This document shows positions 1 to 7,883 of a stretch of DNA of 27,097 bases, in pieces. Made by a program: the position numbers and the translations under genes. The stretch covers positions 1-27,097 of the forward strand of contig FR890598.1 in NCBI GenBank assembly GCA_000435075.1. The letters are read 5' to 3'. Under the pieces are notes generated by a model. That model did no database searches. It had not been told where the DNA came from and saw nothing but the letters and a program-made list of their open reading frames with translations. Numbering within the stretch: the stretch's first letter is position 1; the number at the start of each line of letters is the position of its first letter. The stretch comes from Bacteroides sp. CAG:770 (GTDB lineage Bacteria; Bacteroidota; Bacteroidia; Bacteroidales; UBA932).

Positions 1-146
1 GACCTTAGAAAAGTGACGAAGTCAGGACCCATATCATCCACAAGTATAACAATGATGTTGGGCCTGTTATCCTTGGCCACACCTGCTACGGCAGGAATGG
101 TGGAAAGCAAAGCAACCGGCAATGCGATCTTTTTATTGAAGTTCAT
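1..146 (-). CDS. S1-family sulfatase, N-terminal fragment (runs off left edge)
   Basis: Reading the minus strand from an ATG at 146-144 gives 48 open codons to the edge of the window. They begin with a signal peptide (MNFNKKIALPVALLSTIPAVAG) and continue into RPNIIVILVDDMG at about residues 28-40. That string is the first conserved block of alkaline-phosphatase-fold sulfatases, where the two Asp residues bind the catalytic calcium. The same block occurs in the complete sulfatase at 3380-4870 (RPNVILIYVDDMG). The protein is probably exported and removes sulfate esters from a glycan. The FGly motif lies outside the window, so its Ser or Cys type cannot be seen. It is divergent from the anSME gene that would mature it. 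Only the 5' end is present, so the subfamily and substrate are unknown. Confidence 0.85.
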   Translation of the reverse strand, partial: MNFNKKIALPVALLSTIPAVAGVAKDNRPNIIVILVDDMGPDFVTFLR

Positions 147-171
147 TACTACTGTTATTTATGTGTCTTTA

Positions 172-202
172 CAAATTTATATAGAAAGCCTGATGGTATA
201 AA
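172..202 (-). promoter_or_regulatory. Bacteroidota-type promoter for the left-edge sulfatase
   Basis: On the minus strand a perfect TAnnTTTG -7 element (TAAATTTG, 179-172) follows a one-mismatch -33 element (TTTA, 202-199) at a spacing of 19. Transcription would start about 18-20 bases before the ATG at 146. Called by pattern only. Confidence 0.45.
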
Positions 203-263
203 TACGAAAAATGGACATATTTGTACGAAAACAACCAATTGTCCGACACTCAGAAAAAAAGCA

Positions 264-296
264 TTTGGCGAATATGAAAAATACTATTTAATTTAG
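264..296 (+). promoter_or_regulatory. Bacteroidota-type promoter for the anSME gene
   Basis: TTTG at 264-267 is followed after 21 bases by TAATTTAG at 289-296, which has one mismatch to TAnnTTTG. The predicted transcript would start near 303, giving a short leader before the ATG at 320. With the minus-strand promoter at 172-202 this makes a divergent control region of 173 bases between sulfatase and maturase. Confidence 0.4.
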
Positions 297-319
297 TAGA
301 AAATTATTCAACACCCGAC

Positions 320-1603
320 ATGAAACCTTTTGAGAACACATTGTCATTGGAGGATGCAGTCAGGCTATCCGGCCCGGTAGCCTTCAATATCATGCTGAAA
401 CCAGCCGGTTCGCTTTGCAATCTCGACTGCCAATATTGTTATTATCTGGACAAGTCGGAGATATACGGCGGACACGAGCCTCGCATGTCCACAGATATGC
501 TGGAAACTGTCGTCAAGGAATATATCGGCGCAAATGATGTACCGGAAGTCACTTTCAACTGGCATGGCGGCGAGCCTCTGATCCTAGGTTTGGATTTCTA
601 TAAAAAAGCTCTGGAATTCGAGCGGAAATATGCAGACGGGAAAATAATACACAACACCTTGCAAACCAACGGCACCCTGATTACGGACGAATGGGCTGAC
701 TTTCTTGCAAAAAACGACTTTCTCGTAGGTATTTCCATAGACGGACCTGCCGATATCCATGACAGGTACCGTCGGGACAAGGGCGGATATCCTACATTCG
801 ACATGGTAATGGCAGGATTGATGAATTTACAACGCGCCGGCGTAGAGTATAACACCATGTCTACCGTGAACAAATTCAGCGAAGGACGCGGCTTGGAAGT
901 TTACCTGTTTCTAAAGAGCCTGGGCAGCCGGTTCATGCAATTTATGCCAGTCGTAGAACACGTCAAATACCCGACTGATGCAAAAGGAAAGATGAACAAA
1001 CGATTGCGGCCTTTCATAGTAAACCCCTCAACTGAAGGAGCAATGCTTTCCCCTTGGTCGATAAGCGACATCGCCTACGGAAAATTCATGTGCGACATTT
1101 TTGATTACTGGGTCAGGAATGACGTGGGCAGGTACTACGTAAACCTCTTTGACGCCACATTGGCGAATTGGTGCGGTGCCATGCCAGGGACATGTGTTCA
1201 TGCAAGAGTCTGTGGCGGCAATGCCGTAATCGAGCATAACGGCGACCTATATCCATGTGACCACTTCGTATATCCGGAATACCTGCTGGGCAATATTCGG
1301 GAAGCCGACATCAGAACCTTGATGCGATCACAGAAACAGACAGACTTCGGACTGGACAAGCGTTCCTCTCTTCCGACGAAATGCGCACGATGCAAGTATC
1401 TTTTCGCTTGCAATGGCGAGTGCCCGAAACACCGCTTCAATAGAACGGAAAATGGTGAAACCGGACTCAATGCTCTTTGCATGGGGTATTTCAAGTTTTT
1501 CGATCATGTGGCTCCATATATGGACATGATGAAATCCCTTCTACAAGAAAAACGAGCTCCCGCGGAAATCATGCCAATGATAAAACTAGGGCTCATTCGA
1601 TAA
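320..1603 (+). CDS. Anaerobic sulfatase-maturating enzyme (radical SAM/SPASM)
   Basis: This cytoplasmic radical-SAM enzyme would oxidise the active-site Ser or Cys of sulfatases to formylglycine before they are exported. The radical-SAM cluster motif is C33-N-L-D-C37-Q-Y-C40, followed by YYLDK as in known anSMEs. The C-terminal half has the Cys-rich SPASM region that holds two auxiliary iron-sulfur clusters: WCG, CVHARVCGG, LYPCDHFVYPEYLLGNI, then CARCKYLFACNGECPKHRF near residues 353-371. The length of 427 residues is close to the family norm and there is no signal peptide. Sulfatase genes lie on both sides (1-146 and 3380-4870), and the complete one carries a Ser-type motif, which needs exactly this kind of maturase. 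In Bacteroides the orthologue has been called chuR. Function is confident. Confidence 0.95.
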   Translation: MKPFENTLSLEDAVRLSGPVAFNIMLKPAGSLCNLDCQYCYYLDKSEIYGGHEPRMSTDMLETVVKEYIGANDVPEVTFNWHGGEPLILGLDFYKKALEFERKYADGKIIHNTLQTNGTLITDEWADFLAKNDFLVGISIDGPADIHDRYRRDKGGYPTFDMVMAGLMNLQRAGVEYNTMSTVNKFSEGRGLEVYLFLKSLGSRFMQFMPVVEHVKYPTDAKGKMNKRLRPFIVNPSTEGAMLSPWSISDIAYGKFMCDIFDYWVRNDVGRYYVNLFDATLANWCGAMPGTCVHARVCGGNAVIEHNGDLYPCDHFVYPEYLLGNIREADIRTLMRSQKQTDFGLDKRSSLPTKCARCKYLFACNGECPKHRFNRTENGETGLNALCMGYFKFFDHVAPYMDMMKSLLQEKRAPAEIMPMIKLGLIR

Positions 1604-1672
1604 TTATTATTCAAAAGACTGCACAAATCCGTACAATTTCCGTTCGGGCGCACATGTTTGGCAATTGATATT

Positions 1673-1680
1673 TAAATTTG
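1673..1680 (+). promoter_or_regulatory. -7 element upstream of the AraC-type regulator
   Basis: TAAATTTG matches TAnnTTTG perfectly. No good TTTG is found 19-21 bases upstream; the nearest, at 1657-1660, is only 12 bases away. If this element is used, transcription begins near 1687. That excludes the TTG at 1678 as a start codon and supports the ATG at 1705. Confidence 0.4.
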
Positions 1681-1704
1681 ACTCAACCACAATTGCCAAG
1701 CACT

Positions 1705-3333
1705 ATGGAGATGAACATTAATTCGGCAAGTTTGCTGATAACTGCAATCCTACTGATAGCGGAAGTATTTTTCTACTTTGCAGCTATCAGAAAAATCAGA
1801 AGACGCCATATTTCAAATGACAAGCCCGAAACGGATAGGGATTACATTCAGGGAGTAATCTCTGATTTGTCCGGCATGCTTTCCGCTACCATCACTTTGA
1901 TTGACGGACATTGCCAAATGCTCCATGACAATGATAAAGTCATTTGCAAAAAGGATAATGCAGATATCCTCGGCATCGCAAAGAATATTTCATTGGCCAA
2001 GACTATAGCGTCTTCCATCCGGAACCTATGCCTTAACAATGTGGACTCAGAATTGACAGAAGTAAGTAATATAGCAGCCATAATGCTCGATGCAGGACAA
2101 AAAAAAGCATCCGCATATGGTTACAAGATGGAGATATCCATCCAGCCTGAAATGATGTGGGTTCTGAACAAAAACACATTGGAGATCTCGATTCATCTAT
2201 TGACCAGAATTCTTTGTGAAGAAACGATGAACGGAGGAGATATGGCCATAATGCTGAAAGAAACCGATGGAAAACTAGTCCTCTCCGGAAAAAATTCCGG
2301 CAGCACAGATAAGCCAAAATCCTCTTCCACAAGAAAAGCGTTGGAGAGAGTTATCAAGAACAATGGAGGATGTATCAGATTCAGCCCTCTTGATTCCAGG
2401 GCCTTCAATTGTGAAATACAATTCTCGGGGAATGCCTCCGCCGCAATTTGTCCCGAAAAGGCCGGCATCAGCAATCTTCCTGAAGAACAACGGTCCGAAG
2501 ACTCCGAAACGCGAAACAACATGTTCGATTCAAGGAAAAAGACCCTCCTAGTTCTGAACAATAACAATGAAGTCATGACATTTATCTCCACTTCACTGTC
2601 GGGCGATTACAATATTCTTTCTTCCAAGAGCGCAGACGATGCGATACAAGCGACGGATATGATTCTTCCCGACATGGTAATCTGTGAATATGACGGATAT
2701 GGCAACAATGACGGAAAAAGATTGCTCAAGCACCTTAAAGAGGGTAAAATGACCATGCAAGTGCCAGTAGTCATAATAACCACCAATGAATGCATGGATG
2801 AAAAAGACCTCGACAAGGCGGATCTTTGTCTCTCTGCACCATTGGACATCAAGAAAATAAAGGTCCTGCTAAAACAGGTCCTCAAAAGGAACGACGTGTT
2901 GAAAGATTACTACTCTTCTCCGATTTGCAATTATAGCATCCTCAATGGCAAGGTCATACATCTTGAAGACAAAAAGTTCCTCGACAGGATATATACTATA
3001 ATCGCAGACAACATTTCAAACAATAATCTTTCACCGGATTTCATAGCATCCGAGATGTCTATGAGCATCCGGAACCTTTATAGAAAATTCGGCAGTCTTT
3101 CATCAGAAAAACTAGCTGCAGCCATAAAAGACTACCGGTTGTCATATGCCGCCAGCCTGCTCGCATCTTCAAAATATACGGTTGACGAAATCATTTATAA
3201 AGCCGGGTTTGTCAATCGCGGCACATTCTTCAAAGTCTTCCGGGAGAAATACGGAACGACGCCTAAACAGTATATGACCCACAATCAGCATTCGTCCGCA
3301 TCAATCTCATTGACAGGAAGCAATTGTGCCTGA
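1705..3333 (+). CDS. Membrane-anchored AraC-family regulator with degenerate kinase and receiver domains
   Basis: The 542-residue protein resembles the inner half of a Bacteroides hybrid two-component system but lacks its periplasmic sensor. One transmembrane segment lies at about residues 9-28. Next comes a kinase-like region (about 45-240) in which the usual ISHE phosphoacceptor segment reads ISDLS, with Asp for His, and no clear N or G boxes are visible. A receiver-like domain (about 280-396) has NNNN in place of the acidic pair, E328 for the phospho-Asp, and APLD where the KPF lysine should be. The AraC DNA-binding domain (about 426-522) looks intact, with NLYRKF and the closing GFVNRGTFFKVFREKYGTTPKQY. 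It probably acts without phosphorylation; targets may be the adjacent sulfatase and GH43 genes. An in-frame TTG at 1678 is a less likely start because it overlaps a promoter-like -7 element. Confidence 0.8.
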   Translation: MEMNINSASLLITAILLIAEVFFYFAAIRKIRRRHISNDKPETDRDYIQGVISDLSGMLSATITLIDGHCQMLHDNDKVICKKDNADILGIAKNISLAKTIASSIRNLCLNNVDSELTEVSNIAAIMLDAGQKKASAYGYKMEISIQPEMMWVLNKNTLEISIHLLTRILCEETMNGGDMAIMLKETDGKLVLSGKNSGSTDKPKSSSTRKALERVIKNNGGCIRFSPLDSRAFNCEIQFSGNASAAICPEKAGISNLPEEQRSEDSETRNNMFDSRKKTLLVLNNNNEVMTFISTSLSGDYNILSSKSADDAIQATDMILPDMVICEYDGYGNNDGKRLLKHLKEGKMTMQVPVVIITTNECMDEKDLDKADLCLSAPLDIKKIKVLLKQVLKRNDVLKDYYSSPICNYSILNGKVIHLEDKKFLDRIYTIIADNISNNNLSPDFIASEMSMSIRNLYRKFGSLSSEKLAAAIKDYRLSYAASLLASSKYTVDEIIYKAGFVNRGTFFKVFREKYGTTPKQYMTHNQHSSASISLTGSNCA

Positions 3334-3339
3334 ACACAA

Positions 3340-3374
3340 AAGAAGCTGTTTCAATCATTCAGAAACAGCTTCTT
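3340..3374. terminator. Bidirectional terminator hairpin
   Basis: A perfect 13-base-pair inverted repeat (AAGAAGCTGTTTC at 3340-3352, GAAACAGCTTCTT at 3362-3374) encloses a 9-base loop. It sits exactly between two convergent genes, six bases after the regulator stop and five before the sulfatase stop. There is only a weak T tract, but an A/T-rich base serves each direction. Confidence 0.8.
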
Positions 3375-3379
3375 AAACA

Positions 3380-4870
3380 TTATCCGAGAATGAGAGTCTC
3401 CAGATATCCCGAATCGACAGGAGCTTCCGATTTGGATGCTGAAACAGGCTCACTGATTTCAGGGGCACAGCGACGGAAAGCATAATCAAACCACTTGATA
3501 GCCTTTTCCGCCATGACTTTAGCAATTTCCGGATATTTATCTGCAAGATTCTCAGTCTCGAACCGGTCCAACTTCAAATTATATAATTCGAGATCAGTGC
3601 CGTCATAATTCACGATCACCTTCCAATCCCCATCCCTCATGCACACGTTGGGGCTGCGGGTCTGGAATGCATTCTTCGGCTTGTCTTTACCTACGAAATG
3701 TCTGCCGAATTCCCAGTATAATGCTGACTTCCTCTTCTCATGGGACTTGCCCAGCCACACCTTGGTCATATCCTTTCCATCAAGGGTATAACCATTCAAG
3801 ACGGGCGAAGACTTAGTGATCGAGCAAACGGTAGGAAAAATATCAACACTACATAATACCGTTTCGTCATTGACCTGGTCGGCAGAAATTCTTGCAGGCC
3901 ACCTTATCATAAACGGCATTCGGATTCCGCCTTCATACAATGTCGCTTTCTGCCCTCTCATACCATCAGTCCTGCCATTTTTATAACTAGGATTAGGGCC
4001 ATTGTCAGATGTGAAAATCACAATCGTATTATCAGCAATGCCAAGCTTGTCAAGACCATCGAGAAGACGGCCTATCTGCTTGTCCAGTTCCGCAAGAACA
4101 GGAATGAAGTTGACTTTTTTCTCCCATTCCGAATTACCCATCTTATATACATCTTGTGACGGGACATAAGGCGTATGCATATCATCCGGCCAGAGATTCA
4201 CGTAGCACGGAACCCCCTTTTCCTTGTTCCTTGCCAAGAAATCCAATGTTTTGTCTACAAAATATGCAGTCCTGTCCCAGCGTTTCACGCTATCCTTATC
4301 GCTCCAAATCCAATTGGATGCCGTAAGAATCGGATCAGGATCCGGACTCTCCCATGTAGAGTTCCACTCGTCGAAACCATACTCGGAGATTTGTGGAGGT
4401 GTTTTCACATCTCTGCCGCCGCCCATATGCCATTTCCCGAAATGACCTGTCGCATAACCGGACTCTTTCATGCTTCTAGCCAGCGAAGGAGCGTCAGAAC
4501 TAAGATAGTCATTTGACATGTTCCTGTAATTCGCTCTGCGGTCGTTCAGGAATGTAGTAATTCCCCATTGCGTCGGATACATGCCCGTAGTCACGCCTAC
4601 ACGCGAAGGAGAACTGATAGGACATGCAGTATAATACTGCATGAACTGTATGCCTTCCTTTCCGATTCTGTCAATGTTCGGAGTTGGAGCGAACTGTCCG
4701 CCGTATGCACTCACATCTGAGAATCCCATGTCATCAACATAAATCAAAATGACATTGGGTCTCCCCTTTGCCGCCGGTGCAGCCGCTGCAGCGCAGGCAG
4801 CAGACGCCGTAAAGCCGGCACACGCTGCCGAAGCGGCACCAATCAGCCTGATACTTTTTTTAGTGTCCAT
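3380..4870 (-). CDS. Exported S1-family sulfatase, Ser-type
   Basis: This enzyme would hydrolyse sulfate esters on a glycan in the periplasm or at the cell surface. An Ala-rich signal peptide covers about residues 1-35. The metal-binding block RPNVILIYVDDMG is at about 37-49. The FGly motif is S86-S-P-S-R90 followed by VGVTTG, so the residue converted to formylglycine is Ser86, the type that anaerobic maturases handle. GKWHMG and TSDNGP, further conserved active-site blocks, are also present. At 496 residues it is full length for the family. It converges with the regulator at a shared terminator and is divergent from the GH43 pair. The sulfated substrate and S1 subfamily cannot be told from motifs alone. 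Confidence 0.95.
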   Translation of the reverse strand: MDTKKSIRLIGAASAACAGFTASAACAAAAAPAAKGRPNVILIYVDDMGFSDVSAYGGQFAPTPNIDRIGKEGIQFMQYYTACPISSPSRVGVTTGMYPTQWGITTFLNDRRANYRNMSNDYLSSDAPSLARSMKESGYATGHFGKWHMGGGRDVKTPPQISEYGFDEWNSTWESPDPDPILTASNWIWSDKDSVKRWDRTAYFVDKTLDFLARNKEKGVPCYVNLWPDDMHTPYVPSQDVYKMGNSEWEKKVNFIPVLAELDKQIGRLLDGLDKLGIADNTIVIFTSDNGPNPSYKNGRTDGMRGQKATLYEGGIRMPFMIRWPARISADQVNDETVLCSVDIFPTVCSITKSSPVLNGYTLDGKDMTKVWLGKSHEKRKSALYWEFGRHFVGKDKPKNAFQTRSPNVCMRDGDWKVIVNYDGTDLELYNLKLDRFETENLADKYPEIAKVMAEKAIKWFDYAFRRCAPEISEPVSASKSEAPVDSGYLETLILG

Positions 4871-5004
4871 AATACGTAATTATTCATGTTAGTAAAATAA
4901 ATATACGTAAATGTGCCGTTCACTATTTCCCTCGTACTATTTTTACTGAATGTCGTACTGAAAACTGACGGCCGGAAACGATATTTATGCAAAATTTAGA
5001 AAGT

Positions 5005-5958
5005 ATGAAAAAGATAATTGCCACATTTCTCCTGCTGATTCAAATACTTCCTGCCGCGACCTGCAGGGAAACGAACAAACGGCATGTTGAATTTGCAGAC
5101 CCATACATATTGTATTATGATGGGCTATATTACTTATACGGAACCAAATATCGTGACGGCATCGGTGTCCTGGTATCTGAAGACCTGAAAACTTGGTCCG
5201 CTCCAAATGGAAACAACAAACACCTGGCCCTGTCCAAAGAAGATTCTTTCGGCGATCATGGATTCTGGGCTCCTGAAGTTTACCCGACCGGGAACGGCTT
5301 TATAATGTATTATACTGCGTCAGAACATATTTGTGCAGCGATATCGGATTCTCCGACAGGACCATTCATACAGAAACGGCAGGCTCCAATGCTGGAGGAA
5401 CGAGGCATTGACAATCATTTGTTCATTGACGACGACGGGACCCCTTATATCTTTTGGGTAAGATTCAACCGCGGAAACGAAATCTGGATGGCGGAATTGG
5501 AAAAAGACTGTATGACCATCAAGAAAAGCACGATGACTTTCTGTTTCAAGGCGACCCAAGATTGGGAGAAACTTCTCCACAATATCAATGAAGGCCCGGA
5601 AGTCATCAAACATGACGGGTATTACTATCTAATTTATTCCGGCAATGATTTTCGCTGCCAAGATTATGCAATAGGTTACGCGACCTCGACATCTCCTTTC
5701 GGGCCATGGATAAAATATGAAGACAATCCGGTTCTTCACCGGCTGGGCAATCTGTCCGGCACCGGGCATAATGCAATGTTTTACGATGGCCACGGCCATC
5801 TGATGACAGTCTTCCATTCACATCAAAGTCAAGAAAAAGTAGATCCACGACAGACACATGTCACAAAGGCAATATTCAAGAAGAACTCATTGAGGAATGA
5901 ACCGGATATCCTTAAATTCAGCAACAACTATTTCTCATTGAAGAAGGCAACAAAATGA
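5005..5958 (+). CDS. Glycoside hydrolase family 43 (exported)
   Basis: This five-bladed beta-propeller hydrolase probably releases alpha-L-arabinofuranose or beta-D-xylose from polysaccharide side chains or oligosaccharides. The three GH43 catalytic acids are visible: base Asp in ADPYILYYDG (about residue 32), pKa-modulating Asp in IDNHLFIDDDG (about 136) and acid Glu in NEGPEVIKHDGYYYLIYSGN (about 196). The ATG at 5005 is chosen over one at 4987 because it opens a clean signal peptide (MKKIIATFLLLIQILPAATC). Whether that Cys is lipidated is unclear, since the residue before it is Thr. Length is 317 residues. The stop overlaps the start of the next GH43 by four bases, so the two are co-translated. 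The precise specificity within GH43 is not resolved. Confidence 0.9.
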   Translation: MKKIIATFLLLIQILPAATCRETNKRHVEFADPYILYYDGLYYLYGTKYRDGIGVLVSEDLKTWSAPNGNNKHLALSKEDSFGDHGFWAPEVYPTGNGFIMYYTASEHICAAISDSPTGPFIQKRQAPMLEERGIDNHLFIDDDGTPYIFWVRFNRGNEIWMAELEKDCMTIKKSTMTFCFKATQDWEKLLHNINEGPEVIKHDGYYYLIYSGNDFRCQDYAIGYATSTSPFGPWIKYEDNPVLHRLGNLSGTGHNAMFYDGHGHLMTVFHSHQSQEKVDPRQTHVTKAIFKKNSLRNEPDILKFSNNYFSLKKATK

Positions 5959-6974
5959 AACACCTATTAGCAATACTATCTTTGTTCTCAGTTCTGAGCT
6001 GCAGTACATATCGTCACTTCGAGAACCCTGTCATACGGCAAGGCTGGGCGGACCCTACTGCTATCTATGACGATGCGACCGGATACTATTATTCAATCTC
6101 CACAGGCGTCAATAAACCTTTTTTCCGCAGCAAGGACCTATGCCTTTGGGAAAAGACCGACATAAAGCCATACTCTGATTCCGCCATACTGAAAATGAAA
6201 AGTTCAGGCCCCCATATCTGGGCCCCTCAATTCGCCAAAATAGGCAATAACTATCTCATATATGTAACGGTACGAAGCAGCGCCGAAGACTCAAGAATCA
6301 TAGTCCTGTCCTCGAAAACGCTCACGGGGCCTTATGAGTTTGCAAATATCCTGACAGACTCCCGGGAAACCGGAATAAAGGACACGATTGACCCATTCGT
6401 ATTCACTGATCCCCAAACAGGAAAAGTATGGATGACCTTCGGAAGCATCGGCGGAATCCATCAGGTAGAACTATCTCCGGACGGGCTCTCACTTGCAAAG
6501 AATGCAGAATACAAGCATATTGCCGGACAAGACATTGATAATGACAAATCAAGACTCACCGTTTTCGAAGGGAGCTATGTCTATGAACGGAACGGATGGT
6601 GGTATCTGTTTGCAAGTGCCGGAAGATATGAAGACTATTCCTACGCAATTGTCGTAGGTAGAAGTAGAAAAGCTGATGGCCCATTTCTCACAAAGGAAGG
6701 AAAAGACATGGCAGAAGGCTATGGAACAGCTATTCTTTCATCCAGTCCTTATGACAGGTTCTATGGCCCGGGCCATAATGGAGAAATATTCACCACGAAG
6801 AACGGGGAAACGTACATGATCTATCATGTACACGAAGGGGACTATCGGGAGGACAGGAATAAACGCAAATCTTCGCCTCGGATGATGAATCTCCAACAAA
6901 TCTACTGGGATGACAATGGCTGGCCATTCTTCAAACATGATGAAATAAGCGGAGGACGCATTCGCATCAGATAA
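5955..6974 (+). CDS. Glycoside hydrolase family 43 lipoprotein, arabinanase-like
   Basis: This second GH43 has 339 residues and a lipoprotein signal peptide ending in SVLSC (lipidated Cys16), placing it on the outer or periplasmic face of a membrane. The catalytic acids are Asp33 in WADPTAIYDD, Asp146 in DTIDPFVFTD and Glu205 in VFEGSYVYERNGWWYLFAS. The WADPTAIYDD start, the SSGPHIWAPQ segment and YGPGHNGEIF resemble the endo-arabinanase or exo-arabinosidase side of GH43, but this is a judgement from motifs. It overlaps the preceding GH43 by four bases (ATGA), so the pair likely acts on one substrate in sequence. The last codons touch a toxin-gene remnant on the other strand. Confidence 0.9.
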   Translation: MKHLLAILSLFSVLSCSTYRHFENPVIRQGWADPTAIYDDATGYYYSISTGVNKPFFRSKDLCLWEKTDIKPYSDSAILKMKSSGPHIWAPQFAKIGNNYLIYVTVRSSAEDSRIIVLSSKTLTGPYEFANILTDSRETGIKDTIDPFVFTDPQTGKVWMTFGSIGGIHQVELSPDGLSLAKNAEYKHIAGQDIDNDKSRLTVFEGSYVYERNGWWYLFASAGRYEDYSYAIVVGRSRKADGPFLTKEGKDMAEGYGTAILSSSPYDRFYGPGHNGEIFTTKNGETYMIYHVHEGDYREDRNKRKSSPRMMNLQQIYWDDNGWPFFKHDEISGGRIRIR

Positions 6975-7063
6975 TCATCAATGTGCTTCGGTATCAGTTC
7001 CTCAAAAGAAGGCACTTGCCCGAAAATCATGTGCTCACACATGAACTTATAGTCATCGTGCAA
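6971..7063 (-). pseudogene. Remnant of AbiEii-type nucleotidyltransferase toxin (C-terminal tail only)
   Basis: The minus strand in a frame offset from the antitoxin reads on from a stop at 7066-7064 through DYKFMCEHMIFGQVPSFEEL. From memory this resembles the extreme C-terminus of AbiEii/AbiGii toxins, where an acidic-aromatic DY..M..MI(F/Y)G....F.EL pattern recurs. Only about 30 codons remain; the nucleotidyltransferase core, normally well over 200 residues, is absent. The position, directly at the 3' end of the antitoxin gene, is where the toxin would lie. The frame has no start of its own and runs into the end of the GH43 gene. The call rests on remembered family pattern, not alignment. 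Confidence 0.5.
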
Positions 7064-7628
7064 TTAGAATTTTGCGCACCCATGCAGGGGCAAGTTTTAT
7101 ATCATGGTTGAAATCATTGTCGTTTACATTCTTTGCATGCCCGACAAGCACGTTGCGTTCATCTTCGGTCATTTTTTCTTCGCCAATGGAGCGCATGGCT
7201 GTTACTATAAGCATCATCAACTCTGATTTATAGGCAAAGTTCTTACCCGAAGAAGAATGCTTGAACAGGATGCCGCTCCCGTTTCCGATCTTAATCCTAC
7301 GCGGTGCGCCGCTGGTCAGAAACACGACATTCATGGGCATCTGCGTGGACAATCCGAGACGATTCAAGGCATATGCTCCCATCGGTACAATCTTCGCCTT
7401 ATCTCGTTTGGCTATAGCTTGGGCAATGTCTTCAACAGACGGATAGATGAGGCCAAGCCCATACTCCTTGTCCTCTTTAGGGTAATAATAGATTCCATGA
7501 GCCAACCGAACCAACATTCCGTCGGTATACATCCGATGGAATGTTGACTTTACGGCTGATGGTGTTCCGCAGTCTGCATAGTCCTGTTGAAAGACTATCG
7601 AACCACGTCCTTTTCCTCTAAGCCTCAT
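7053..7628 (-). CDS. AbiEi-like antitoxin / DUF6088 family protein (orphan)
   Basis: This 191-residue protein has the layout of DUF6088, the AbiEi-type transcriptional antitoxins of type IV toxin-antitoxin systems. An N-terminal winged-helix region is suggested by TPSAVKSTFHRMYTDGMLVRLAHGIYYYPK, then IVPMGAYALNRLGLSTQMP and VVFLTSGAPRRIKIGNG. Such proteins repress their own operon and neutralise a nucleotidyltransferase toxin encoded just downstream. Here no intact toxin follows, only a C-terminal scrap (6971-7063), so the antitoxin appears orphaned. The reading frame itself is intact. It may still act as a repressor, or protect against an equivalent toxin elsewhere. The gene sits alone between a carbohydrate locus and a housekeeping operon, which is a typical place for an accessory insertion. 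Confidence 0.75.
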   Translation of the reverse strand: MRLRGKGRGSIVFQQDYADCGTPSAVKSTFHRMYTDGMLVRLAHGIYYYPKEDKEYGLGLIYPSVEDIAQAIAKRDKAKIVPMGAYALNRLGLSTQMPMNVVFLTSGAPRRIKIGNGSGILFKHSSSGKNFAYKSELMMLIVTAMRSIGEEKMTEDERNVLVGHAKNVNDNDFNHDIKLAPAWVRKILIAR

Positions 7629-7714
7629 TTCTATCTTATTTACAGTACTTTGTCTTAGTGTTCATGCCATATTTTTGAAACCTTTTTATTGTATTTTTGG
7701 TTCTTGTTCGTCTG

Positions 7715-7745
7715 CGAAGGTATGGTATTTTCTTCTAAACGCCAA
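7715..7745 (-). promoter_or_regulatory. Bacteroidota-type promoter for the DUF6088 gene
   Basis: On the minus strand TTGG (7745-7742) is followed after 19 bases by TACCTTCG (7722-7715), one mismatch from TAnnTTTG. Transcription would start near 7708, about 80 bases before the start codon, leaving room for autoregulation by the antitoxin. Confidence 0.45.
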
Positions 7746-7758
7746 CGTTTTTATTGAA

Positions 7759-7862
7759 TATCTTTGTACCCAAAACGGATATGTTACTGAACTTATAAGC
7801 GGCATATACAACCAGCATCTGCCACAAGCCTAATCAAATGAACAAAAAATTTCCTATTTTTG
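7759..7862 (+). promoter_or_regulatory. Tandem -7 elements upstream of cdaA
   Basis: Two perfect TAnnTTTG matches precede cdaA: TATCTTTG at 7759-7766 and TATTTTTG at 7855-7862. The proximal one would give a leader of only about 15 bases, the distal one about 110. Neither has a clear TTTG 19-21 bases upstream, so which is used is open. The 255-base gap between the antitoxin and cdaA otherwise shows no gene. Confidence 0.4.
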
Positions 7863-7883
7863 TAACTTGAACACATGTAACAT

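Noticed and set aside
13..201. Plus-strand open frame of 62 codons at the left edge
   Set aside because: It is antisense to a sulfatase N-terminus with signal peptide and RPNIIVILVDDMG, which explains the region better.
7028..7043. Perfect hairpin CATGTG-CTCA-CACATG as a possible terminator
   Set aside because: It has a short stem and no T tract, and falls in the coding remnant of the toxin (codons for MCEHM), so it is probably chance.
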